This document shows positions 1 to 11,890 of a stretch of 64,000 nucleotides of DNA, piece after piece. A program made the translations under genes and the position numbers. The notes beneath the pieces are model-generated. The model worked only from the letters and a program-made list of their open reading frames with translations, was not told where the DNA came from and did no database searches. Position 1 is the stretch's first letter; every line of letters begins with the position of its first letter. The stretch is taken from NCBI GenBank assembly GCA_003254925.1, contig QANZ01000267.1:1-64000 (forward strand). The letters are read 5' to 3'. The DNA is from Chamaecrista fasciculata (Eukaryota; Streptophyta; Magnoliopsida; Fabales; Fabaceae).

Positions 1-273
1 CCTCTGTTCAAAACTGTACTCCACACTCCGGGTTCTGCAGTTGAAAATAATTGAAATATCAGCGACTTTTTTGTTTCCTCTCTATCTATCTCTCTCTTTA
101 ATTCATTCTTATTATTCATTCCAATTGAATCATTCTTTACATATCTGATTATTTTCTGTTCCTTCTTCTGATGATTTCTCTGCTGTTGTTGATTGCACTC
201 TTGGAGGAGTATTATGTATAGTAGTAGTAGTAGTTGAAATTGCTGGTAATATTATTTTTTTTTTCTATGAAAT
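1..273 (+). promoter_or_regulatory. 5' flank / 5'UTR of the AFP-family gene
   Basis: This stretch upstream of the ATG at 274 is rich in CT runs (80-110) and poly-T, which is typical of plant 5' leaders. A short AGT-triplet run lies at 218-235. No TATA box can be assigned with confidence, so the transcription start is unknown. Confidence 0.4.
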
Positions 274-3149
274 ATGAGTGAGGATAATAGCCAAGAGAGA
301 AGAAGAAAATTAATGGAGGCTCTTTCTTTGCCGATTGAAAAGTTCCCGCGAGATCTGCTTCAGAGATTCAATTTGTCGAGCGATACTCAAATCTCTCATC
401 GTCAATCGCGAGAATCGAAAGATGAAAACGAAGATGATGATGATGATTCGGAGGAGGTTGAGTTGAATCTTGGTCTTTCATTAGGCGGTAGATTCGGCGT
501 CGACAAGCACGCTAATAAGAGGAAACTAGTGCGATCGTCGTCGATCGTCGGAACAATGCCTTTAATCAGAGAGAACGAGTCGTCGGCGACGCCGCCGACG
601 GCGGCGTTGGCCACCACGCTCATGAGGACTTCTTCGCTTCCGACGGAGACGACGGAGGAGGAGTGGCGGAAGAGGAAAGAGTTGCAGACGCTCCGGCGAA
701 TGGAGGCTAAGAGAAGGAGGTCGGAAAAGCAGAGGAGCTCCAAGACGACGGCGGAGAGAGAAGACGGCGATAGGAGTAGTGAAGTCGCTTTTGGGCCTGG
801 GCCTGGGCCTGGGCTTGGGCTTCTAGGTTGGTCCGCTTGGCGATGCTCGGAGAGCAAGCCATTTCAAGGTAAATTGTGTGCATATTTTTTTTGTTTAATA
901 GCAATAGTTAAAGCTCTTCTTCTTCCAACAATGTTGACGATAGAATTCGAATTTTAGATCCTTCAACTCGGGATGCAACTTATTTATCAGACCACCAAAA
1001 ATTTGTTGGTAAATTGTGTGCATTTGCTTATTGTTTTTCTTTTTCAGAGATTATTGTTTGTTTCTATGAATGTGGGATTGGGGATTTGAGTGCATACATG
1101 ATGGAGTGGATAATGTGAGATAGGAAAAGCCCATGGGCCCGGGTCTGGGCCTGGGCTTATAGGTGGGTCCTATGGGGCGTGCTTGGGAGAGCAAGGCATT
1201 TCAAGGTAAATTGTGTGCATTTTTTTTTAATAGTAGATTTCTTTTCAGCAATCTGACGTGTAACCATTTAAGTAAAGATTAATCTCATTTAAGACCGTTT
1301 AAGTAAAGATTAATCTCATTTGAGATGGGCGCTAACACTTAAAGGCCTTCTAACAATACCGATTCCAGAGTTTGAACTTGCATCCTTAGGGTACCAAATA
1401 CTTGTTGGTAAATTGTGTGCATTTGCTTTCATAATCTATTAGTTTTTTTTTTTTTTTGGAGATTATTGTTTGTTTCCATGAATGTGGGATTGGGGATTTG
1501 AGTGCATGCATGATGGAATGGATAATATCTGATACTTTTTTTTTTGTTTTCTCTTTATTTCCTAATGATTTTAAAACAGGTTAACTACTAAGTTTCTAAT
1601 ACTTGTTTCAAAGTTCCTCTTCATCTTCTTCTTCTGGGATATGTGAATGAACTGGTTGGTAAGCTATTAACAAGGCTATGATGAAGGAAAGAAAGACCAA
1701 AAGATTTGATTCTGATGCCATCCTGTTTGAGTGTTCAAACCTGACAAGGTGAATATGACTGTTGAGTACTTGAGTTCTAAAGAATCTAAGTCCACCCATT
1801 ATCACTTATCCTCATCACTGACACTGATCACTGTAGGTGGAGTAGATTTTTAGGAATATAGAGATTCAAGAGTGATGATCTTTTTAGCATATTCAATATA
1901 TTATCTGACTCAAGCTAATGTAAGGGGGATTAAGTTAAGAAGCTTTTATCTATTGGGGGACCAATTTGAGAGCAGAGTGTGATCTTTTAACAACTTAACA
2001 GGAATTGGGTCTAGCAGGAAAATATTAGTTTCTTGTGACATGGGAAACTCAGGTTTGAATCTTCATTGGGAGAGGTATTTGTATTTGTTGTCTGATGGTG
2101 GAAAGCCAAGAACAAATTATTACACTACTCTTACAAGGTTCATATCAGTGGCTGCTAGATACAATTTGCTCAATCTCAGGATTATGATCACTCTCATTGG
2201 GGTTTGTAGAAGTTGATGTTTAAGATCTTGTGATTGAGGATACTTTCTATTGGACCAAAGCTTCTGGGAAGCAATTAGTAGTTTTAAGGGCACTTGTGAT
2301 ATAACTTTAGAGTCCTCACAAGTTCTTGACAATGCAAGAAGCTGAAGTCTCCCATGTCTAATGCTACATCACTACACAAAAATGTTATTCTAAAACTTTA
2401 AGTTGAAACTCTCTGTGGCTTGGCATTGTATTTCTTTCTCTGTCTCTGGCTTCTAAATGCATGTTGTAAAGAAAACTTAGGAGGAGCTTAAAGAAAGGAT
2501 ACTTTTTTGTAGGGCATCATTTAACACTCCCTTTCAGTTAATTAAACTTGCTTCTTCTTTTAATTATAACATTTCCACTTTCAAAGATGGAATCTGAGGT
2601 TGGATCTAATCATTTAATGACTTCTCCTTGACCGAAAACGATAGAAACAAATGAGATCACAACAGACACTGATCGAAAACATAACAGAAAGACAGTCCTA
2701 GCTATTTTCTTATACACTCTGCTCTATATCTCACAGGATCAAGTAGTTATGGTGAAGCAAGAAGCAGCCAGGATGCCGGGGGCTCCTCTGGGTCGAAGGC
2801 AAATGATGAGAATAAGCTAAAAACATCATCAATTGATGGTCAGATTGAGAGTAGTAATCCATCAAAGAAACAACCACAATCTTCCCTAAATAGAGGGAGG
2901 GAAATTGGGTCAAACTCAATGGAAGATATGCCTTGTGTATTCACACAAGGAGATGGCCCTAATGGGAAAAGGATAGAGGGAATATTATACAGATATGGTA
3001 AAGGGCAAGAAGTGAGGATAATGTGTGTGTGCCATGGAAACTTTCTGTCTCCAGCAGAATTTGTGAAGCATGCTGGTGGTGGTGATGTTGCTCACCCACT
3101 TAGGCACATAGTTGTGAACCCTTCTTCCTCTAGTAGTCCCTATTTGTAA
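274..3149 (+). CDS. AFP: AFP/NINJA-family transcriptional co-repressor adaptor
   Basis: Two exons, 274-868 and 2737-3149, join in phase (caa g|gtaaat ... cacag|ga tca) and encode 335 aa. AFP/NINJA proteins recruit TOPLESS co-repressors to ABI5-type bZIPs or JAZ proteins in the nucleus, which dampens ABA or jasmonate responses (family knowledge). Three family blocks are visible. The first is the N-terminal [11 protein letters not shown]...FPRDLLQRF region followed by the EAR motif LNLGLSLGG (residues 64-72). The second is a central basic block, [11 protein letters not shown] followed by KRRRSEKQR (about 125-152), which is a likely nuclear signal. The third is the C-terminal block from about residue 262, [18 protein letters not shown] ... 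[11 protein letters not shown] ... [11 protein letters not shown]. The C-terminal block looks more like AFP than NINJA proper. The 1.87 kb intron is unusual: it contains a duplicated copy of the exon 1 end. Confidence 0.93.
789..1545 (+). repeat. Tandem duplication of exon 1 end plus intron start in the AFP gene
   Basis: The last ~80 bases of exon 1 (Gly/Pro-coding GGGCCTGGGCCT run through the donor at 868/869) recur at about 1137-1206, followed by the same intron start ggtaaattgtgtgcat. A downstream intron block containing atgaatgtgggattggggat occurs at about 1049-1114 and again at 1462-1528. The unit is about 350-410 bp. Further stray copies of ggtaaattgtgtgcat sit near 1009 and 1408. The second copy keeps a usable-looking donor (caag|gtaaat near 1205) but has stops in frame, so it is a pseudo-exon. 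Confidence 0.8.
1608..1721 (-). other. Antisense 37-codon ORF with signal-peptide-like start in the AFP intron
   Basis: From the ATG at 1721 the minus strand reads [14 protein letters not shown], then a hydrophobic run [12 protein letters not shown], then an acidic tail PEEEDEEEL and a stop. This looks like a cleavable signal peptide plus the start of a mature secretory-pathway protein. It could be a stray first exon captured from another gene, or a tiny secreted peptide. I do not recognise the parent. It could also be chance. Confidence 0.3.
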
Positions 3150-4250
3150 TGTATGTGTATATACATTGAAGAGAAAAGACCAATTTTAATGATCACATGG
3201 TCTTGTGTCAATTTTTTCTATATATATATATATGCTGTTAGAGCCTAAAAATTCCATGTATAAACCACTGCATGCCTCTGGAAGAGAATTTAAGGTTAAT
3301 CACATTTGTTTTGGGGATGTTCTTTATCTGGAGATCATGATGATTTTTCCATTTACTTCCATGTTTTCATTAGTACATTACACAGTTCCAATATGTCAAC
3401 TTCTGAGGATGAATGGAAACTAATGTAAGATAACTAGCTACAAGTTAGCATATCCAAACCCTAACAATAAATAAATTAAGCTCCAATCAATCTAGCAAGC
3501 TAACTAGCTTCATCTAACAGAATATTTCAGAGTACAATTTTCTTTTGTCTTCCTCTATTTCTTTGGTTGTATTACCCAGTGTATAGTTGAAGAGAAGAAA
3601 ATACAAACTAAACAGTGAGATTCACTTGAGTTTGTCTCATTTGGATTGTGTCTAATAAGTTGCACTACTTTTGTAGTAATCTCTTTTCCTAACACTATAG
3701 TTAACACTATGGCCTCTTTATCTTTAATTTGTGTTTTGGATGGGGAAAAAGTATTTTTGGTGATTCTTAGTGGCACAACACCCAGAAAGTTTCTCCTGAA
3801 TCAAGCTCTATATTAAGTTCAAAGCTATTATATAGTTTAAGCCTTGAGAGAAAACCTATTTAACCTAACCAAAATATATGAGAACAATAGACACTAATTC
3901 TGCAATCTAACCAAAATATATAAAACCTATTTTATAACCTAACCAAAATATATGAGACCAAAATATAAAAAAAAATAAGAGACCAAATTGAGATTTAAAC
4001 AAAAACATGAGACCAAAAATACTATTTAACCTATAATATATATATTTGTGGGAGTTTTGAGGAATTTAAGATTGTTATTAATATTATGTTTCATTCAAGC
4101 ATTTTTTAGAATCTCTCACATATCTAATTGAGTTATGTATTGTTTAACAAGTATTGTTTGTAGTGTTAAAGGAAGGCATTATATTCTATTCTCTAGAATA
4201 AACTGACTAGGAGTAGGAAGTTTGACCTGGGTAATATATATTGTGGTTTA
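3150..4250. other. AFP 3' flank and AT-rich spacer
   Basis: The first ~100-300 bases are presumably AFP 3'UTR. A short TA run sits near 3222-3235. From 3860 to 4030 the phrase 'aaccaaaatatatgaga' recurs several times, which suggests debris of a dispersed repeat. No gene is seen; the small ORFs here show no recognisable product. Confidence 0.4.
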
Positions 4251-4254
4251 AAAA

Positions 4255-4405
4255 TTGGGTAAATTCCACTTTGGTACCCTGTTCTATGGACCAATTCCAC
4301 TCTGGTACCCTGTTTTTTTAAAAGTGACACTTTGGTACCCTGTTCTTTCAAAAATGTCATTTTGGTACCCTGTTCTTTCAAAAGTGACACTTTGGTACCC
4401 TCATC
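4255..4405 (+). repeat. Five-copy ~30 bp tandem array around ACTTTGGTACCCTG
   Basis: Units such as agtgacactttggtaccctg repeat about five times between 4262 and 4402. The same GGTACC vocabulary forms the arms of the intact foldback at 20771-21200, so this is probably one arm of a related foldback. It abuts the end of the Copia coding remnant exactly where that element's missing 3' LTR should begin. Confidence 0.75.
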
Positions 4406-7400
4406 ATAACATTAATAAGGATCTTTTAATTGACGCATTCCAATTTGATAAACCAATTTCTCAAATGCTGCAATTGGCAAGCCTCCATAAAAATCTGCTA
4501 AGTTATCACTTGACCGAACTTGTTGAACTTCTATGTTGTTTTGCTATACATGTCATATTATCTTCATACAAAAAGGTTGACACATTTTCCTGCAAAAACA
4601 AATTACACATCTTCTGGATGTGTTGAATTAGTAGTCTCAACTAAACACATTATTGATTTGCTTTATGCATTGTCTCTGAAGATTAGATAATAAACTAGCA
4701 TCTACATCATCAAGGAATGGTGAACTAAATTTATTTAAATAAAATAAACTTTTATCTTTAAAATATTTTTCATTCCTTGTAATGAAGAACTATAGCTCTC
4801 TAGCAAGTGTATTGAAAACATTAATCCACTTATATGTTAAGATATGGTACTATAGGACCAAAGAATTTCATCTTCATTTGAGGTTAAAAGGATACTTTAT
4901 CACTTCAAATGATTTATCTAATTATCATGGATGCACCCAGTCCATGAACCTTATCCATGTGAAAGTATCTTAATACACTTTCTATATAATATGAGTAATA
5001 ACCTCACTATTATAATATGCTTAATCTAAAAGATGAGACAAAAATTTATCTTTGCAAAATCAATCTTGCAAAACTATTTCTATCAATATTTTATTATGTT
5101 TTGAGTCCTTCAGGAGTTCCAACAATAATAAATATACACAGAATTGATCAACATTCTGATCTATATCTCTTTATGAGAGTATATAGACAAATTGGATAAT
5201 TTTTATATCATTCTTTTAACTAATATATATCTCCTGAGACAATTGTACCACATATCTCCAGGTTTTTTTTTTCAAACCCATGCAGGATTTTATTTACCTT
5301 TATTGAACAGGAAATCTGGCATGCTTTCTATAACCCTTCAGGGATTTTCATATAAATTTTATTGTCCAATAAGCCATATATATGAATGGACTATAACCAT
5401 AATCATTTTATGCATATCACGTTTTTCATACAATGCCAGACTAATAAAATATTTGAAGGTTTGAATGGGATTGCATCCATCTCCAGAGAATATGTCTTTA
5501 CATAGTCAATGTGATACCTTTGAGTTTGTATCTTACGACTTTATCCTTTCATTTTTGTTCTGATTTTACTCATAAACTCATTTTTATCCCACTAACTTCA
5601 CACCTTCAAATATTTGGACATCATAGCCTTTTATAAACAGTCCGATCATATATTCAAAATAATTGCATCCACCACGGGAGAATTAAACTCCTTAAAATAA
5701 ATTTCAAGTCTTTATATCTCAAAATTTCAATTTGCTCGTTTCTTTTCGCACAAAAACTTATTGATATTCAACTGGTTGTACACTATCATGCTGGATGTAC
5801 ACCATCATGTCTATGGACTTCAAGTCCAAAATTTCTACATTTCTCGAGTGAGTTTTACTCATCTTGGATCCTTTCTTTTCAATTTGGCCAATGTTCACGT
5901 CGACATCCTTCGACGAATTATTATTCATGATCCTCAATGTTTTATAATTTGTAATTTGTAGCGCTACATTATATGTAAATACTTTGTCGACAATATTTCT
6001 ATATCGGTTCCATACTTTGGCAATAATAAACATATTAAGATCTCATTATTTTCTTCACTTTCAGGTACCTGAATCTCTTCCGGAGATTTTTCATTTATTA
6101 TGCCTTCATATATATATTTCCTCGATTAGACCATCTTTTTCATATGCTCCTTTTATTTTCGAGGACTCATATCTCTGGAATCAATTAGTCCCTTCAAGGA
6201 CCTCAATATATATTGGAGCATTTCTAACTAGAATATCTGACTTTGTCATTTCTATGGGTCAGTGAATGCATTTTGCAATTTATTTGCAAATTCTTCAAAT
6301 TATTCATTGAACTTCAAGTTCACATGAGGATCAAATTAATATAATAACAATGCATTCCTTGTAATTCATTTTTTCAGCTATTTTCTTTCTCCCCCTTATG
6401 CTGAAAAATTAATTTCATTGACAAATCATGTCATGAACTATCTTCCTTCAGGAGTTTAAGATATTTAATAATTGAATGAGATCCATACCCAACTTATATT
6501 CTCAATTTTCATTGGGGCCCATTCTGATGAACATGGTGGAGCAATATAAATCCAGCACCCAAAGAATTCTTAAATGAGAAATATTCGGCTCCTGACCCAA
6601 AGCCAATAACATAGGGGAGAATTTACGATACGTTATTAATTTAATGCGTACAAGTGTTGCATCATATAAAATGATATGTTCTCATCAGGTATTTAATTAT
6701 TAAATAAGACCATTTACCGTGTGGACATAAACAACATGATGTACCACATGTATCCCAACTAGCATATAATAGCTCTTTAAAACTTGGATATAAATTCACC
6801 AACATTATCAAATTTTCTTGATGGAATAATCCAAAATTTGAGCTCAATCATTTTATTTGAACAAAGTGGATCGACATGACCACAAGGTGGCACTTCAAGT
6901 CCACAATTTTTCTATGAACGCATTCAAGAATTCCAAGGGATCCAATCCCAACTTTTGCTGGTAATGGTCTTAAAACCAATTTTCTTTCGGAACATGCAAC
7001 ATAAGAACTCATTATATACAATAAACCTTTAGTTCTGTAATAGACATTAATTTGAGTTCGCATTATTCGCGAACCGGAATGGTCTAACCGGTCATACAAA
7101 ATTATAAACGTATCCTTTAAATTAATGAACTCCTGGTTCATTATTCCTTTAAACTAATAAACCGCTAGATCATTACAACATATGTCAAGGAACTTCTGAT
7201 TCATTACAACACATGTTTTAATTGTACTAATTCAAATATAGTACAAGTTGGAGGGTTTTTCTGGAGTATACGATCACATGCCCGATATTATATTTACATT
7301 TTCCTCCATAACATTTTTCTTTCCTTTCAGGAAAACTTGATATAATTCAACTAGATATTTGATCGTATGACATACAATATGATGAGTACATAATTTATAC

Positions 7401-8129
7401 TTAAACAAGAAATCATATAAAGATAGATGAAAATGATGAAAGAAATAAAAGAATACATTATTAACATGTAAATGTGTTAACCCAATGAAAAATGGATAAT
7501 AGAATAATATATATAATCAAAGAAACAAATGAGATAAATAAATTAAATAAAATGGATTAGTTCTTCGGGAACTATCACATATTTAGTTCTTCAGGAACCA
7601 TATCATATTTAGTTCTTCAGGAACTATCTCATATTCATTAAGATACCGAGATGTAAGAACTCATTTATATCATATACTCGACTTTTTCTTGAGTTTATTG
7701 ATATCATACTTTAATAGTATCCAAAACTACTACTAGATTATGTCAATAAATATAATCTTGTTAATATGAGATTCATACTCTCCTAAGGTATTATTACTCT
7801 TCTAGAGTATCTTTATGAGATTTTTCAATTCTCTTTCTTCAGAGATAATTAATCATTATCAGAATAAATGTACTGTGAACTTCAGGTTCACTTGCCAAAA
7901 TAAATCAATGACAGTCTCATTTAATAATTGACATATTGTCACTCTCGTTTGTTCTGGTGGAGACCCAACATCAATAATTTTAACATATCAAACATTGTTT
8001 CTACAGGAGATTCTATCTCAATAATTTTTTATATATCAAACACCTCACAAGATAAATTGTGATCACATATCAAATCTAAAAATACATCAATCAATCTGCA
8101 TCTAAAATAAAATATTTATTTTGATATAG

Positions 8130-8530
8130 GCCTTCAGGTCTATCAAATATTTAGATTGATGTTAGTCTTCAGGACTATTGACAAATATTTTGTTTAACAA
8201 CACCGTAATTGATATCAGCAATTGGCCAAAATATATTTCTATTTACCTTCAAGGTTATTAATTTCTATTTGACTATTAGCCTTCATGGCTAATATAACAC
8301 GGCTTCAATAGCCAAATTATTGTCTTCAAGGCATTATAAGATCATTTCAATAGCCAAACTATTAGTTTTTTGGCCTGATATAAGACAACTTCAATAGCGA
8401 AAGTCTAAGCCTTCAAGGATGATATTATACAGCTTTAATAGCCAAAGTTTGTTAGACTTCGAGGCTATATTAGACAGTTTCAGTCGTCAATGGTGATATT
8501 ATACAGCTTCAATAGCCAAAGAACCAAACT
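8130..8530. repeat. Degenerate ~60 bp tandem repeat inside the Copia remnant
   Basis: The phrase cttcaatagccaaa alternates with cttcaaggc-type phrases (8254, 8303, 8361, 8404, 8430, 8503 and nearby). This gives six or more imperfect units between the Copia 5' leader and its coding remnant. It is probably a tandem expansion in the gag/leader part of the element. No coding sense was recovered. Confidence 0.55.
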
Positions 8531-9072
8531 ATTGCCCTTGATAAATTATCAACATGTGCAATGACCTTTCAATGCACTAATCTTTGGCAAGAATACAATA
8601 ATTGATTCAACAAGGTTGAATCAAAACATAATATGACTTCAAACCATCTACTTAATCATATAAAAGTGCAATTATATGTGACTTAGTCACTTTTATTTAA
8701 TTATATGAAAACTTAATCATATGAAGTTTTAGGCTATACGAAACATTTCCAAATCGTAAGAAGATGACCACAATAATAAACTTATAAAATATATTACAAT
8801 AATGATCAACAATCCAGCATAAAAGTTTCTTACCTTTAGTAATTTTAACAAAAAAAAACTTGAAAGATAATTAACTTACCTTTATAATTATCCAAAATTG
8901 AATTCAGAAGAGATTCGTACTTAGTTACAAAAAACTCACTGGTAAAGGCTCATGTTCAGTTACCTAGAACTCAAATGGATAGAGACTCATGAACAGATGC
9001 CAAAAGCTTGAATGAGTAGACACGTGCACATATGCCAAACGCTCAAACCGGTAGAGGCTCGTGCTGATAACG

Positions 9073-9354
9073 TGTTATAAAATATAAGAAATAAGGATAT
9101 TCAAAGTAGAGAGAAAAGTAGGAGGAGAAAGTGATTCTTTTATTCAACTGATATCATTCACTTTACATCAACATCTAAAGCCTTTATTTATAGGCTAAAA
9201 GATCTATAAGGGAGATGTACTAACTTAATGTACATAATGAAGGGATAAGATCATATTGATGTACACGGGAAACTATAGAGAAAACTCTAACTTCTATACA
9301 TGGAGAATATCAAAAGTCAATTGTGGATATTCACAAACATTGTTATTTATAACA
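9073..9354 (-). repeat. Copia 5' LTR with adjoining primer-binding site
   Basis: The 282 bp run is bounded by tgttata at one edge and tataaca at the other. On the minus strand it contains tataaataaaggcttt (TATA-like) and gaataaaag near its 3' side. Immediately inside, 9058-9072 reads on the minus strand cgttatcagcacgag, a primer-binding-site form commonly seen in plant Copia elements. Confidence 0.75.
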
Positions 9355-9359
9355 AATAT

Positions 9360-9740
9360 TTGTTTTTTTTCTTTTTTTGATAATATTAATTGGATATCTG
9401 TTAAGCAGTAAGAGATACAATAGTTCATTCCTAATTTAGCCAAAAACAGAAAAGGAATTTAGAGAGCTAATTAACATGTCTTAACTTACCAAAAAAGTGC
9501 ATTGTATTAGAAATCTCTCACCTACAATTTTTTCTCTCTCCCTCTTCGTCTCTCTCATCTCTTTCAAACTCTCTGTCACTTACACTTTCTTCGCTCTCTC
9601 CATTTCTCTCTTTTTACTATCCAATCCTTTACCACAACATTGAAACAAAATAAAACATTAATTAAATATCAACGTGAAATCTACTCTAAACATTAAGGTT
9701 TTAATCGCCAACAAGGTTAATATAACTGGTAAATACTTGA
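9360..9740. other. Low-complexity spacer
   Basis: Poly-T/CT-rich sequence with ctctctccctcttc runs at 9520-9610. I see no gene or clear element. Confidence 0.4.
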
Positions 9741-9886
9741 TTCATAATTTGCAGGATCACGGATTTAAATCCAACTACCAAGTTCGTTGCCAAAATTAGC
9801 AAAGTCATGTTTAGTGACAAATTTTAGCAACGTAACGATGCGTTGCTAAAGCTTAATTAGCAACAATTTTCCTAAGTAGTAGTGTT
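9740..9886 (-). mobile_element. CACTA-like transposon terminus (fragment)
   Basis: On the minus strand the segment begins CACTACTACTTAGG at about 9886. It carries repeated gttgctaa/ttgctaaa motifs (9840-9870), like the subterminal repeats of En/Spm CACTA elements. Only one end is seen, so this is a fragment or solo terminus. Confidence 0.45.
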
Positions 9887-10837
9887 AGGGCTTAATTGGT
9901 GGGTAATTTATAAATACATCTTTAAGTATTTATTAAACTTGGATGCATGTTTTGATTTTTGATGAGCTCTTGGGATCTAATTAACTAAAACGTTTCTAAA
10001 AAACATTTTAATCAATTATATCTTTTTAGATATTGTTGTCTTGGAATGTTGTCAAAGCATTTAGACTTGTTTAAAAGATTAAAGATAACATTTTTAATAT
10101 AATTTTTAAAATACAAAATTAAAAAATTTAGTTTTCTAAGATTATAATTATAATTAATTTGATTTTTTCATAAAAATACAATAATATTACATTTTAAGCT
10201 TTGATTGAAAAAGAATGTAAATTAAAGTTAATTTATGAAATCCTTCGAACACAAGGAATGTTAGTTATGGGAATAAAAGACACTCAATGTATAAGGCATC
10301 TTTAACAACGATATATATATTATCCAATAGTTAAAAGACATCTTTAACCACAGTCCCACAAGTACAAAAATCTATCATAATTAATTAGTCTTGTCTCATG
10401 TGTTAGATGTATATTAACACGGCATTGAACTCCCATATCTAGAAGCTTACAATATCATGACACGTAAACGTGGATTACACAATATATCTATACACTTCAC
10501 CATTGTGTTATGTATGGAAGACACTTCCTAAAACTCTAAAGCCTACTTGGGACCCATAATTCCGATTTCATCACATCAAATTATCTCTCATCTTAAAATT
10601 GGATGAACAGTAATAGTTTAGTGTTTATTGGAACCTCCATTTTATCTCATCTCATCCACATCATCATCTCATTCACAACATCATCTTATTTTCTTTTACA
10701 ATTACCAATCTATCCCTACTTGTACACCTATAATTACCTATACTTTAATACAAATATAAAAAAAATAATTAGACAAAATAGTAATTTTGCATACCCTTAT
10801 TTATTACACTTATAATTTTCTCTCTCTATCTATCATT
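9887..10837. other. AT-rich spacer with possible hAT-like edge
   Basis: No gene is seen. At about 10540 gcctacttgggaccc resembles the inverse of aacaagccct at about 12481, and both flanks carry repeated catctcatc phrases (10640-10690, 12100-12440). This may be a non-autonomous hAT-like element of about 2 kb holding the nested foldback at 10838. The boundaries are not proven. Confidence 0.3.
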
Positions 10838-11114
10838 GAGTAAACTACCAAATCGGTCCCTGGATTATTGGCTCGCTGACAGATTGGTCCCCGAATTTAG
10901 GAAATTGACAAATAGGTCCCCAAATTTTTCTAACGAGTCAAATAGGTCCCCGAATTTTTCTAACGTTAGTCAACTAGGTCCCCGAATAACATGCACAGAA
11001 GGACCTATTTGACAAATGTTAGAATAATTCAGGGACCTATTTGTCAATTTCCTAAATTCGGGGACCAATCTGTCAGCGAGTCAATAGTCCAGGGACCAGT
11101 TTAGTAGTTTACTC
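10838..11114. mobile_element. Foldback MITE, Mutator-like, 10 bp TSD
   Basis: The 277 bp element has ~83 bp terminal inverted repeats starting gagtaaactac and ending gtagtttactc. The arms carry several ggtccc motifs. It is flanked on both sides by the exact direct repeat atctatcatt (10828-10837 and 11115-11124). TSD length and long TIRs point to MULE mobilisation. There is no coding capacity. Confidence 0.88.
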
Positions 11115-11519
11115 ATCTATCATTTCTCATCATTTTTTTTCTCTTTCCACTCACACAATCCTCTCTCTCTCTCACACACACACATACACCTCTATCTCTC
11201 TCTCTCTTTCACATACACACTATCTTTTATGTATATTATATAATTTATATTAATTTAATTAAACAAAAAATTTGCAATATTATTATTTTTTTAGTTGCAA
11301 TATTCCTCAATTTGTTTTGAGTAAAATATACAATTGAACCCCTAAAATAATTTTTAAGTTACAATTTTCTTTCATTATCTTTAATGCAGTTTTTTAAAAA
11401 AATAAAAAAATTAACTATCTTCACTTTTATAGGTATTTTAGTCCTCAAACTATGAACTCAGTTTCCTTGGCTCTTAAAATTATTTTTTGTTTAGTTTTTT
11501 TCTCAAACTATGCAATTAG

Positions 11520-11890
11520 TTTCTCAAAATATAGGGTTAAAAGGTCAATTTGGTCCTAAATGTATGCCCTAATGTTCATTTTGGTCCATTATGTTTCAAA
11601 ATATTTAAATTGCTCCTAAATGTTTGCAAAATATTTCATTTTGGTCCCAAGTATTGAATATGGCTTGTTTCAAGTTCAAACATGATGAGTTTAGAGCTAC
11701 GTATTGTTCCCGAAGAGTACCTCCATATATTCTAGTTGAGACATTTTACCAATATTTATGACCAAAATGAATAATTTTGCCAACATTTAGGACCAATTCG
11801 AACTTTTTGAAATATAATAGACCAAAATGAATATTAGGACATACATTTAGGACCAAAATGAACCTTTGACCAAACATTTTAGTGTTGCTT
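11520..11890. repeat. Dispersed 'ttggtcctaaatgt' repeat, copy A
   Basis: Sequence such as atgttcattttggtcc, aaatgtttgcaaaat and gagtttagagctacgtattg recurs in near-parallel order at about 35505-35990, with weaker kin at 23330-23640, 51740-52160 and 59320-59730. The ends are inversely related (ttggtcctaaatgt versus acatttaggaccaa), so it is another non-autonomous foldback-type family. Confidence 0.7.

Larger units (their letters stand above)
4406..9354 (-). mobile_element. Degenerate Ty1/Copia retrotransposon, 3' LTR missing
   Basis: Read on the minus strand, domains appear in Copia order but full of stops and frameshifts. Integrase-side remnant at about 7050-6850 (KLVLRPLPAKVGIGSLG followed by a degraded ...ECVHRKI). 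Reverse transcriptase at about 5540-5460 (IDYVKTYSLEMDAI, equivalent to the DYEETYSPVVDAIT block). RNase H terminus at about 4640-4412 (VRSSDNLAD, then KLVYQIGMRQLKDP and a stop). The 5' LTR is at 9073-9354. No matching 3' LTR is seen near 4400; the coding remnant runs straight into a GGTACC repeat array. The element is old and inactive. Confidence 0.85.

Noticed and set aside
402..904. Long minus-strand ORFs over AFP exon 1
   Set aside because: Shadow frames of the GC-rich exon; the plus strand carries the family motifs and correct splice sites.
4255..4390. ORFs with repeated 'FWYPVL' or 'KEQGTK' units
   Set aside because: Both strands of the 30 bp GGTACC tandem array; no conserved protein.
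5758..6265. Overlapping 60-93 codon ORFs on both strands
   Set aside because: Random frames within the degenerate Copia body; the RT and RNase H remnants are in other frames.
8130..8530. CRISPR-like regular repeats
   Set aside because: Plant nuclear DNA; units are degenerate with no conserved spacer length and lie inside a Copia element.
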